Below, piece after piece: positions 36,848 through 46,700 of a DNA stretch of 50,967 bases; within the stretch, counting starts at the first letter, position 1, and each line of letters opens with the position of its first letter. The notes under the pieces are model-generated. The model was given only the letters and a program-made list of their open reading frames with translations. It was not told the origin of the DNA and ran no database searches. A program made the position numbers and the translations under genes. The stretch comes from Arcobacter sp. CECT 8985 (lineage in GTDB: Bacteria; Campylobacterota; Campylobacteria; Campylobacterales; Arcobacteraceae), in assembly GCF_004116495.1 (NCBI RefSeq), contig NZ_PDKC01000022.1, forward strand, positions 1 to 50,967, given 5' to 3'.

Positions 36848-38219
36848 CTTTTGCTTGTTGTATAAGTTTATTTACTTCTTCTTCATATTCAACTGCTGTT
36901 TTTTCATCTGTTGATTCAAATCTTGTTACAAGAACTGGTGTTGTATTTGATGCCCTTACAAGTCCCCACCCATGTCTAAAGTTTATTCTTACACCATCTA
37001 CATCTATAATATCTACAATCTTAGGAAATGTTGCTGGAGGATTTTCAAGTAATTCTTTTATTTTATTTACAAGTGCAAATTTCTCATCTTCAGTTGTTTT
37101 TACTTTTATCTCTTCTGTTGAGTATGTTTTAGGAAGTTTTTCTATCTCTTTGTCTATATTCATTCCATTTTTTAGAAGTTCTAATATTCTAAAAGTTACA
37201 TAAACAGCATCATCAAAACCAAAAAATCTATCATTAAAGAAAATATGTCCTGAAACTTCTGCTGCAAGGTGGGCATTTACTTCTTTTAGTTTTACTTTTA
37301 GATTACTATGTCCAGTTTTGTACATGATGGCTTTTCCCATCTCATTTATTAAATCATACATTACTTGTGTACATTTAACTTCACCAACAACAATAGGATT
37401 TTTCATAGTTTTTGCAAAAAGTAATGCTAAAATATCACCTTTTACATTATATTTTTTAGTTAAAAAAGCTATTCTATCAGCATCTCCATCATAAGCAAAA
37501 CCAAATTTTGCATCACCTTTTAGTACTTCTTGTAAATCTTTTAAATTTTCTTCAACACTTGGGTCTGGGTGGTGATTTGGGAAAGTGCCATCGGGTTTAC
37601 AATATAAACCTTCATAATTTAATTCTAGTTTATCTAATATCTCACATAAAACAGTATTTGCAACTCCATTTCCACAATCAATTGCAAATGGAACATCAAA
37701 ACCTTTTAAATCTTTAAACTCATTTACCATATAGTTTATATATAAAGCTTTGGCATTAATTTTTTCATATTGTTTATGATCTTCTATTTTTAAATCTTGA
37801 TTTTTAATGATTTCATCACCAAGTTTATAAATATCATCTGCAAAGAATGGCTTATTATTTATAGTGATTTTAAAGCCATTATATTCACTAGGATTGTGAC
37901 TTCCTGTTATCATAACAGAAGCATTTGGTCTAATCCCATTAAACTCTTGATAAGATGCAAAATAATTAACTCCAGTTGCAACTAATCCTATTCCTAGAAC
38001 TTTTACTCCAGCTTTATTAAAACCACTTGTTAAATACTCAAATAGTAATGGCGAGTGTGTTCTTGCATCATATCCTATAACTACATAAGGCTTTTCATTT
38101 GTTCTTTTTTTTACTTCTAAACCAAGATAATATCCTATAAGTTTCACACTTTGTTCATTTAATTCTTGATCAACAATTCCTCTAATGTCGTACTCTCTAA
38201 AAATCGATTTTTTTATCAT
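36822..38219 (-). CDS. Phosphomannomutase/phosphoglucomutase
   Basis: A 465-residue alpha-D-phosphohexomutase. The phosphoserine loop is TGSHNPSEYNG (Ser107), the Mg-binding motif is YDGDADRIAF (about 245), the sugar-specificity loop is in EVSGHIFF and the phosphate-binding loop is RASNTTPVLVTRFE. It interconverts mannose-1/6-P or glucose-1/6-P for LPS, capsule or glycan precursors (AlgC/ManB type). It heads a three-gene unit with a nitrilase and a phosphatase. Confidence 0.93.
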   Translation of the reverse strand: MIKKSIFREYDIRGIVDQELNEQSVKLIGYYLGLEVKKRTNEKPYVVIGYDARTHSPLLFEYLTSGFNKAGVKVLGIGLVATGVNYFASYQEFNGIRPNASVMITGSHNPSEYNGFKITINNKPFFADDIYKLGDEIIKNQDLKIEDHKQYEKINAKALYINYMVNEFKDLKGFDVPFAIDCGNGVANTVLCEILDKLELNYEGLYCKPDGTFPNHHPDPSVEENLKDLQEVLKGDAKFGFAYDGDADRIAFLTKKYNVKGDILALLFAKTMKNPIVVGEVKCTQVMYDLINEMGKAIMYKTGHSNLKVKLKEVNAHLAAEVSGHIFFNDRFFGFDDAVYVTFRILELLKNGMNIDKEIEKLPKTYSTEEIKVKTTEDEKFALVNKIKELLENPPATFPKIVDIIDVDGVRINFRHGWGLVRASNTTPVLVTRFESTDEKTAVEYEEEVNKLIQQAKDELSNTSN

Positions 38220-38315
38220 AATGCCCTCAGCAATATTTTTTCATAATTATATCGTTTGAAGCTTTAATAGTAATAACTTTATTTATGATATAATAAATTT
38301 TTTAAAGGAGAAAAA

Positions 38316-38945
38316 ATGATAGAATTATCCAATTTATATATGTTTATATTAGCATCTTTTTTACTGTGTTTAGTGCCAGGTCCTGACAATATTTATGTTA
38401 TAACTCAAGGAATGACAAAATCAAAAAAAGCAGCTGTGGTTACTACTTTAGGATTATGTACAGGACTTATTATTCATACAAGTGCAGCAGCATTTGGAAT
38501 ATCAGTAATTTTTAAAACTTCACAAATTGCTTTTGATATTGTTAAGTATTTAGGTGCTGCGTATTTACTTTATATTGCATATCAAGTATTTATTCATAGA
38601 AATGAACCACTTGATTTAACAGCACATAGTTCCAAAAAAGGATTAAAAGCATTATACTTAAAAGGATTTATTATGAATATCTTAAATCCAAAGGTATCAA
38701 TATTCTTTTTAGCTTTTTTACCACAATTTGTAAGTGTTGAAAATGGAAATGTACCTTTACAGATGATAATCTTGGGATTGATTTTTATGTTACTTACTGT
38801 TATTGTCTTTTCTTGCATAGGAGTTGCTGCAAATATGCTAAGTTCAAAACTGCTTCAAAAACCAAAAATCGTAACTTATATGAATATTGCAACCTCTTTT
38901 GTATTAGTAAGCCTTGGTATAAAATTGGCTCTTACCCATAGATAA
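38316..38945 (+). CDS. LysE/RhtB-family exporter (second copy)
   Basis: A 209-residue membrane exporter with about six helices. Family motifs are CLVPGPDNIYVITQGMTK (about 19-36) and GFIMNILNPKVSIFFLAFLPQF (middle, named by region). The PGPDN form is closer to the threonine/homoserine type than the copy at 15586 (PGADF). ATG follows AAAGGAG. The substrate is not predictable. No regulator lies next to it. Confidence 0.92.
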   Translation: MIELSNLYMFILASFLLCLVPGPDNIYVITQGMTKSKKAAVVTTLGLCTGLIIHTSAAAFGISVIFKTSQIAFDIVKYLGAAYLLYIAYQVFIHRNEPLDLTAHSSKKGLKALYLKGFIMNILNPKVSIFFLAFLPQFVSVENGNVPLQMIILGLIFMLLTVIVFSCIGVAANMLSSKLLQKPKIVTYMNIATSFVLVSLGIKLALTHR

Positions 38946-38995
38946 TGACACTTTTGATACTAGTATTATTATAAAAATTGTGATAAAATAATAAT

Positions 38996-39913
38996 ATGAA
39001 CATTATAATATTATTATTTTTAACAATTTTTTCATTATATCCAAAAGAATTAATTTCACCTATAAAAGTACAGCAAAATTATAATCTACAAAAGGCTCTA
39101 TTAGGAAAAAAATTATTTTTTGATACTAGATTAAGTAAAGATAATACAATATCTTGTGCTTCGTGTCATGATATAGAAAATGGAGGGGATGATAATAGAG
39201 ATTTTTCTATTGGCGTTGGTAATAAAAAAGGAAAAGTAAACTCCCCTACTGTATTAAATAGCAAATATAATTTTACTCAATTTTGGAATGGTAGAGTAAA
39301 AGACTTAAAAGAACAAGTTTCTGCACCTATTCACAATCCAATAGAGATGAATTCATCTTTAAATGACGTAGTAAAAAAGCTAAAAGAAGATAACTATTAT
39401 AATAAACAATTCAATCTACTATTTAAAGATGGTTTAACAAAAAAAAATTTAGTTGATGTTATTGCAGAGTTTGAAAGTGCTTTGGTAACACCTAATTGTA
39501 AATTTGATAGATATTTAAAAGGTGATGAAAAAGCTTTAAGTAAACTAGAGTATGAAGGCTATATACTATTTAAAAATTATGGTTGTATATCTTGTCATAA
39601 TGGAATAAATATTGGTGGAAACCTTTTTCAAAAAATGGGAATTTTAAAAAAGTATAAAACAAAAGATTTAGGAAGATATGAAGTTACAAAAGATATAGAT
39701 GATAAAAACTATTTTAAACTTCCTACATTAAGAAATATAAGTGAAACTGCTCCATATTTCCATGATGCTTCAGCAAAAACTTTAAGAAAAGCAGTATCAA
39801 TAATGATGGAATATCAATTAGGGATAAAACCTAAAAAGAGCGATGTTGATAAAATTGTAAAATTTTTGGATACTTTAACTGGACATAAACCTAAAATAAT
39901 GGATAATAAATGA
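38996..39913 (+). CDS. Di-haem cytochrome c peroxidase (CcpA/MauG family)
   Basis: A 305-residue periplasmic protein with an N-terminal signal helix (about 1-17). Two c-type haem sites are seen: C54ASCH58 and C197ISCH201. Family segments include DTRLSKDNTISC, FWNGRVKDLKEQVSAPI, PIEMN and TLRNISETAPYFHD. It reduces H2O2 using electrons from cytochrome c, or acts as a MauG-like oxidase. Its stop overlaps the start of a sensor kinase by four bases, which is unusual for a peroxidase and suggests a redox-sensing role. Confidence 0.92.
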   Translation: MNIIILLFLTIFSLYPKELISPIKVQQNYNLQKALLGKKLFFDTRLSKDNTISCASCHDIENGGDDNRDFSIGVGNKKGKVNSPTVLNSKYNFTQFWNGRVKDLKEQVSAPIHNPIEMNSSLNDVVKKLKEDNYYNKQFNLLFKDGLTKKNLVDVIAEFESALVTPNCKFDRYLKGDEKALSKLEYEGYILFKNYGCISCHNGINIGGNLFQKMGILKKYKTKDLGRYEVTKDIDDKNYFKLPTLRNISETAPYFHDASAKTLRKAVSIMMEYQLGIKPKKSDVDKIVKFLDTLTGHKPKIMDNK

Positions 39914-41796
39914 AAAAGATATTTTTTATAGTTTCTAGTTTTATATTTTTGTTATTTATATTGATTTTTACAACAATTCATTCAAATAGTAGAATAGATG
40001 ATTTTTTTAAGATGCAAAAAAATATCTCTGATCTTGTTTTGACAAATAAAAATTTTAATATTTTTATGTCAAGTAGTATTTCTTATAATAATTTTGATTT
40101 AATTCAAAAAGATATTTTTAAAATAAAATCAATAATAAAACAGATAAAAAAAAGTGAACTTCTAAACAATGAATTAAACTCTTTAAAACCTGATTTTGAA
40201 CATATAAATAAACTATTTGAAAAGAAAATAATAAATATTGAAAAACTAAAATCTTCAAGTGCTGTTTTAAATAATTCTTATAGATATATTCAAACTATAT
40301 ATGAAAAATCACCAGAAGCTAAATTAAGTAAAATATATACAAAATTAATAGGCTTAGAGCTAAATAGTGAAATAGAGATAAATAAACTTAAAACAAACAT
40401 AGAAAAAATCAAAATTAAAAGTGATTTTGAAAAGATATTTATAGAACATGCTAAAAATATTTTATTTTATTATAACAGATTTAATAAACTAACAACAAAT
40501 ATAAAAAATCTTGAATTAAAATCAAAATTAGAAGAGTTTGAAAAAAAATACAATAATTATTCATATGTATTTATTAATGATTTGAAACTTGTATTATGGA
40601 GTATTATTATAATATTTGCAGTTAGTTTATTGATATTTTTATATTATTATTCAAAAATTGCTTATCAAAAAATTCAATTAAATAGGTTCAAAACAGCAGT
40701 ACAAAATAGTGATAATATTATTATGATAACCGATTATAATAAGATAATAAAGTATGTAAATGATAATTTTGAAAATTATAGTGGATATGAAAGAAGTGAA
40801 ATTATTGGACAAAAAGCTTCAATTCTAAAATCTGGACTACAAAGTAAAAGTTTTTATAAAAATCTAAATGAAACTATATATGCAGGGCATAGATGGATGG
40901 GAGAGTTTATAAATAAAACAAAAAATAAAGAGTTGATTTATGAAAAAGCTTCAATATCTCCTATTTTTGATGAAAAAGGTAATATTCTTGAGTTTTTAGC
41001 TATTAAACTTGATATAACAAATGAAAGAAAAATAGAAAAAGAATTAAAAAACAAAGAACATATCTTGATGCAACAAGCAAAAATGGTAGCTTTGCATGAA
41101 TTACTTGATAGTATATCTCACCAATGGAGACAACCTTTATCAGCTATTTCAACTGCAGCAAGCGGAATAAAATTAAATAAAGAGTTTGATTCTTTAGACG
41201 ATAAGACTTTTAATAAACTTATGGATTCTATTATAGATAATACTCAGTACTTATCAAAAACAATTGATGATTTCAAAAATTTTTTTAAAACAGATAATGA
41301 AAACAGACTATTTAATATCAAAGAGACTATAAATAAAGTATTTAATCTATTAAGTTATAAATTTAATGAAAATAAAATAGAACTTATTAAAAATATAGAA
41401 AATATTAGTATTGAAGGTCTAGAACATGAACTTATACAATCTTTAGTAAATCTTTTTAATAATGCACAAGATGCAACAAAAAGAAACCTAACAAAAGAAA
41501 GTAGAAAGCTAATATTTTTGAATGCTTATGGTGATGATACAAAAAATCTAATTATTAAAATAAAAGATAATGCAAATGGAATTGATGATAAGATAATTGA
41601 TAAAATTTTTGAACCTTATTTTACTACAAAACATCAAAGTCAAGGTACAGGAGTTGGACTTTATATGACTTATGAAATTATTTCAAAACATTTTAATGGA
41701 AAAATATATGTAAAAAATGTATCATATGTATATGAAAATATTGAGTATAAAGGTGCAGAGTTTACTATTAAGATACCTACAAAAATCAAATATTAG
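39910..41796 (+). CDS. Sensor kinase with helical periplasmic domain and PAS domain
   Basis: A 628-residue kinase. One helix at 3-22 and one at 228-248 bound a periplasmic domain that is almost wholly helical, Lys/Asn-rich and Cys-free, resembling a DAHL-type sensor (tentative). A PAS domain follows (about 262-380; AVQNSDNIIMITDYN, ENYSGYERSEIIG). The His404 box is SISHQWRQPLS; N- and G-boxes are NLFNNAQDAT, DNANGID and GTGVGLYMTYEI. The start is inside the peroxidase stop (ATGA), so its signal may be the state of that peroxidase or its haem. Confidence 0.9.
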   Translation: MKKIFFIVSSFIFLLFILIFTTIHSNSRIDDFFKMQKNISDLVLTNKNFNIFMSSSISYNNFDLIQKDIFKIKSIIKQIKKSELLNNELNSLKPDFEHINKLFEKKIINIEKLKSSSAVLNNSYRYIQTIYEKSPEAKLSKIYTKLIGLELNSEIEINKLKTNIEKIKIKSDFEKIFIEHAKNILFYYNRFNKLTTNIKNLELKSKLEEFEKKYNNYSYVFINDLKLVLWSIIIIFAVSLLIFLYYYSKIAYQKIQLNRFKTAVQNSDNIIMITDYNKIIKYVNDNFENYSGYERSEIIGQKASILKSGLQSKSFYKNLNETIYAGHRWMGEFINKTKNKELIYEKASISPIFDEKGNILEFLAIKLDITNERKIEKELKNKEHILMQQAKMVALHELLDSISHQWRQPLSAISTAASGIKLNKEFDSLDDKTFNKLMDSIIDNTQYLSKTIDDFKNFFKTDNENRLFNIKETINKVFNLLSYKFNENKIELIKNIENISIEGLEHELIQSLVNLFNNAQDATKRNLTKESRKLIFLNAYGDDTKNLIIKIKDNANGIDDKIIDKIFEPYFTTKHQSQGTGVGLYMTYEIISKHFNGKIYVKNVSYVYENIEYKGAEFTIKIPTKIKY

Positions 41797-41805
41797 GTAG
41801 TTATA

Positions 41806-42462
41806 TTGAAGATACTTTATGTTGAAGATGATGAAATTGCAAGAGTAAATGCAGTTGAATTTTTAGAAGATTATTTTGAAAGTATATATAGTGCTAAAGA
41901 TGGACTTGAGGCTTTAAGTCTTTATGAAAAATTTCATCCAGATATTATAATCACAGATATTCAGATGCCAAAGATAAATGGCTTAGAGTTTATAAAAAAA
42001 GTAAGAAGATATGATTTAAATACTCAAATCATCATAATAAGTGCTTATAGTACTAAAGATTATCTCCTTCAAGCTGTGGAATTAAGACTTATAAAATATC
42101 TTATTAAACCTGTAAAATTTGATGAATTATTAAAAGCAATAGAAGAATCAAAAGAATTTTTACAAAAAAGTAGTTCAAATATTATTAACTTTTGTGATAA
42201 TTTAACTTTTGATATGTTTAATAAGGTTGTAAAAAAAGACAACACTCTTATAAAAATAACTATAAAAGAGATACTTCTTCTTGAACTACTACTTAAAAAT
42301 AAAAATCGCTATGTTACTTATCAAGAAATAGAAAATTATGTATGGGCAGATGATGTTATGAGTAAAGATGCTTTAAAATCTTTAGTAAAAAGATTAAAAA
42401 ATAGTCTTAATTGTGAGTGTATAACAAATCTTTCTGGATATGGTTATAAAATAGATGTATGA
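41806..42462 (+). CDS. Response regulator with winged-helix output
   Basis: A 218-residue regulator. The receiver has Asp8-Asp9 region (VEDDE), phospho-acceptor Asp51 (TDIQMP), Ser of ISAYS and Lys of IKPVKF. The C-terminal part is an OmpR-type winged helix (about 135-218, ending SGYGYKIDV). TTG at 41806 is the start; no ATG occurs before conserved residues. It lies between two kinase genes and overlaps the second by eight bases, so it may integrate two inputs. Confidence 0.9.
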   Translation: MKILYVEDDEIARVNAVEFLEDYFESIYSAKDGLEALSLYEKFHPDIIITDIQMPKINGLEFIKKVRRYDLNTQIIIISAYSTKDYLLQAVELRLIKYLIKPVKFDELLKAIEESKEFLQKSSSNIINFCDNLTFDMFNKVVKKDNTLIKITIKEILLLELLLKNKNRYVTYQEIENYVWADDVMSKDALKSLVKRLKNSLNCECITNLSGYGYKIDV

Positions 42463-43771
42463 TATAAATATAGTATTAGCTTATGGTATTACATTTGGAA
42501 TACTTATTATGAGTATTTTATATACTTTAGTTAGGTATATTTATCAAAAAGAGTTTTTTTATTTAGCTTATTGTTTTACACAAATATTCTCTTTGGGATT
42601 TATTATAATTTATAGCCATTTTTTTGATATTGCTGATTTTTATAAAGAAATTTGTATTATATTTGCATCTTTTTTTGCATTTGCATTTGCATTTGGATTT
42701 TTTAAAGGGCAAATTTTACCATCTATTGATAGTAAAAAAGAGTTATTTTTAATAAGTTCTTTGACTATTTTTGCGATTGTTATTGTAATTTATCACTATA
42801 TGCTTTTTTCATATCTTCCTTATACAATTATTTATTTATTACTACTATTATCTGTTATTTTTAATAGTAAAGAAAATATAAAAAAATCCCTACTACATAT
42901 CTTTTCATGGTCTTTGGTATGCTTGTTTTTATTTATTTTACAAGTAAAAAGTATCTATATTAAAAGTGGTTATATAGATTTAATTCTTGTAGCTTTTATG
43001 CTTGAAGCTGTTTTATTTACAATAACTTTAGAAAATAGAAATAAAGAGTTAAAAAATATAAATGAAGACTATGAAAATATGCTATTACAGCAAACAAAAC
43101 TTGCAAAAACAGGCTCAATGATAGGTAATATTGCTCATCAATATAGACAACCACTAAATAATATCTCATATATTTTAATAAATTTAAGAAATAAATATGA
43201 AAAAGATAAATTAACAAAAGAGTTCTTTTATACAAAATATAATCAAATAGAAGAACAATTACACTTTATGTCCAAAACAATTGATGATTTTAAAGAGTTC
43301 TATTCTCCAAATAAAGAAAAAGAAAATTTTTTACTAATAGATTCAATTAATCGTGCAGTAAATATACTCCAATCACTTATCAAGCAATATAATGTAGAGC
43401 TAAATATAAATTTTAATACAAGCGAAGGTACAAAAGTATATGGAGTTGCAAATGAGTTCTCACAAGTTATTCTTGTTTTGCTAAAAAATGCAATAGAAGC
43501 TTCAAAAGATGAAATAAGACCTATTATTGATATAAATATCTCTTCTAAAAATGGGTTAATAGAAATTGAAATTATTGATAATGGAAAAGGTATTTCAAAA
43601 ACAACTTTTTCAAAACTTTTTAAACCATATTTTTCTACAAAAAAAGAAGGCTTTGGAATAGGTCTTTATATGGTAAAACTCATAATAGAAAAAAGTTTCA
43701 ATGCAGAAATAAAAGCCTATTCTTTAGAAAAAGGAATGAAATTTACCATTTTTCTAGAGAAAAGCTTTTGA
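42455..43771 (+). CDS. Seven-helix membrane histidine kinase
   Basis: A 438-residue kinase. The first 190 residues are about seven transmembrane helices with short loops and no periplasmic domain, so it probably senses within the membrane. A coiled segment leads to His228 in NIAHQYRQPLN, a variant with Tyr for Trp of the HQWRQPL box. The N-box is VLLKNAIEAS and the G-boxes are DNGKGIS and GFGIGLYMV. It overlaps the response-regulator gene. It ends five bases before the convergent adhesin gene. Confidence 0.9.
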   Translation: MYDINIVLAYGITFGILIMSILYTLVRYIYQKEFFYLAYCFTQIFSLGFIIIYSHFFDIADFYKEICIIFASFFAFAFAFGFFKGQILPSIDSKKELFLISSLTIFAIVIVIYHYMLFSYLPYTIIYLLLLLSVIFNSKENIKKSLLHIFSWSLVCLFLFILQVKSIYIKSGYIDLILVAFMLEAVLFTITLENRNKELKNINEDYENMLLQQTKLAKTGSMIGNIAHQYRQPLNNISYILINLRNKYEKDKLTKEFFYTKYNQIEEQLHFMSKTIDDFKEFYSPNKEKENFLLIDSINRAVNILQSLIKQYNVELNINFNTSEGTKVYGVANEFSQVILVLLKNAIEASKDEIRPIIDINISSKNGLIEIEIIDNGKGISKTTFSKLFKPYFSTKKEGFGIGLYMVKLIIEKSFNAEIKAYSLEKGMKFTIFLEKSF

Positions 43772-43776
43772 TTTAA

Positions 43777-46700
43777 CTACTTTTTATCACTTATATAAAA
43801 TTCTTGTTCAATACCATTTGGTAAATTAATAGCATTGTTAACTAAAGTAATTATAGAGTTATCACTTAGTCTAACTCTAACATCAGTTGATCCACTTTGC
43901 TCTTTTAGTTGTGATAGTGAAACTAATGTTTTATTAGAGTTTGTTTCAACAGCAGATGCGACAACAGTTTTGTTATTAGCTATATTTGCTTGATTAAAAT
44001 TATTAACTTTTACGCTTTGGTTTTTTACTGTATTTGCTATATCTTTTGTGATAGTCTTATTGTTTATTGGTGTTACTATTTTATTTACAGTATTTTGGTT
44101 ATTTGGTGTTGGTTTATTTGGTGTTGGTTTATTTGGTGTTGTTGGTAAAACATACTTCCCTATTGCCCAAGTAGTTACACCATTTTTAGTAATGAGTACT
44201 GGGTAATTTTTTATAGGAAGAGTTTCATCAAGTTTTATATTCCAACCTGCATTTTTAAAGGTATTTATATCTTGCATTTGAGCCGTTTTTAAACCTGTTA
44301 CAGTTTGGTTGTTATTATCATATCCCATACCATTTGTTTGACCAGATGTCTCTATATCCCAAAAAGAGTTAGAGATAGAAGAAGAATTATTAACTCCAAC
44401 CAATCCTCCTACAATATTTCCCTTTCCAGAAACAGAACCAGAGGCATAAGAGTTAGAGATAGATGAAGTTCCATTATTAGAAGAACCATTAACTCCAACC
44501 AATCCTCCTATATTATTCCCCTCTCCAGAAACAGAACCAGAGGCATAAGAGTTTTCAATAGTTGAAGTTCCATTAGAAGCAGAAGCATTCAGTCCAACCA
44601 GTCCTCCTACATAATTTCCCTCTCCAGAAACAGAACCAGAGGCATAAGAGTTTTCAATAGTTGAAGTTCCATTAAAAGATAAATTCTCTCCAACCAGTCC
44701 TCCTACATGAAAATTCCCAGTTATATCAACATTTGTAAGACCAATGTTTTTAATAGTTGAGTTTTCTGTATGTCCAAAAAGACCTACATAATTTTGACTA
44801 GGCCTATTTATAAAAAGCTTATCAATAGTATGACCAAGACCATCAAAGTTTCCTGTAAATTTGTTTGAACTATTTCCAATAGGATTAAACCCTTTATTGC
44901 TCCACATATCTTTTGTAAAAGTAATATCTTTTGCTAAAGTATAGTTTGCAGTTAAATCCATAGCCATAAGTTGAAGTTGGTGGTCATTTGTAATATTTGT
45001 AGAGTATTCACTTCTTAAAAATGGTCTTGTTTCTCCATCTATCATATACCAAGTATTTGTAAAATCAAAACCAGTATAAGTTGATTCAGTGAAAGCATCT
45101 ACTGTAGCGGTTGAACTATGTATTCCTGTACCACCTCCATCAGAAGAAGTTTGACCTGTTGTATCTATATCCCAGTAAGAGTTAGAGATAGATGAAGTTC
45201 CATTAAAAGAAGAATTAGCTCCAACCAATCCTCCTACAGAATATTCCTCTCCAGAAACAGAACCAGAGGCATAAGAGTTAGAGATAGATGAAGTTCCATC
45301 AAAAGAAGAATCATTCTGTCCAACCAGCCCTCCTACATAACCTCCCTTTCCAGAAACAGAACCAGAGGCATAAGAGTTAGAGATAGCTGTAGTTCCATTA
45401 TAATAAGAATCATTCTTTCCAACCAGCCCTCCTACATAACCTCCCTTTCCAGAAACAGAACCAGAGGCATAAGAGTTAGAGATAGATGAATTTCCATTAA
45501 AAGAAGAAGAATTATATCCAACTAGTCCTCCTACATAAGATCTTCCAGTTATATCAACATTTGTAAGACCAATGTTTTTAATAGTTGAGTTTTCGGTATC
45601 TCCAAAAAGACCTACATAATTTTGAGTAGGCCTATTTATAAAAAGCTTATCAATAGTATGCCCAAGACCATCAAAGTTTCCAGTAAAATACCTTGAACTG
45701 TTTCCAATAGGATTAAATCCTGCTTCATTATCCCAATTTTTAGTATCACTAGCATCAATATCAGAACCAAGTTCATATTTCCCCGCAAGAGCAGTATTTA
45801 TCCACTGAAGTTGATTTACATTGTTTACTATAACTTTTCCATTTGTTCCAAATATTACTTTATCAAAATTATTATATGCATTAAAATATACTCCACCATC
45901 TGAAGAGTTTGTATTTTCTATTGCTGCATTTACATATATCTCATCACCAGCAGTTAGTTTAAGTTGCGTAGCATCAGACCAAGTGATATTTTCATTTACT
46001 GTGATATCTTCATCTGCTTGAAGTTCTATATCTGCATTTGTAAGTGCATTTTGTATTGCAGTTGCACTTACACTTGCTCCTGTTAAGTCACTTCCTCCTG
46101 TTGATTCAATAGTCATATTAACTGGGTCAAGTAACCATTTATTTGCAGTAATTAAAGTATTTGAATATACATTTAACTCTTTTCCAGAAGTTTCTATAAA
46201 GCCATCTTTGGCTTCAATTGTTCCACCAACTTGAGCTTCACCACCATGTGCAAATAGTTCAACCTTACCAGTAACATCATCAAGTGAATTAGCTTCAATA
46301 ACACCAGTATTGTTAACAACTCCTTTTAGCAACTCATCAACTGCATTTGTAGTAAGATAAACTTCTCCTCCATCTGCTTTAATATTTCCAGAGTTTTTAA
46401 CAAGTGAATCTAATACACCTTTATCAACTTTTAGATTAACTAAAGAGTTTCCATTTAAGTTGATAGAGTATTCATCTGCACCAACTAAATGTATACTTCC
46501 TCTTACTGCTTCTATGCTCCCAGAGTTTTGTACTTCATTTGCTGCAAAGATAACAGAACCAGAATCTTTGATATTTATAGTTCCTTGATTTATAACAGAA
46601 TCTGTAGAATTACCTTTAAAGTTATAATTTCCAGCTTGAAAATCTAAATCAGATAAGTTTTTAGTAGTAGCAAGTATACCAGCAGTATTTACTTTAGCAT

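Noticed and set aside
36832-37985. Several open frames on the plus strand opposite the phosphohexomutase gene
   Set aside because: The opposite strand encodes a full phosphohexomutase with all motifs; the plus-strand frames lack ribosome sites and have unnatural composition.
44426-45547. Regular 99-bp repeats looking like a CRISPR array
   Set aside because: Units are in frame inside a long open reading frame, repeats are not palindromic, the variable parts code for protein, and no cas gene is present.
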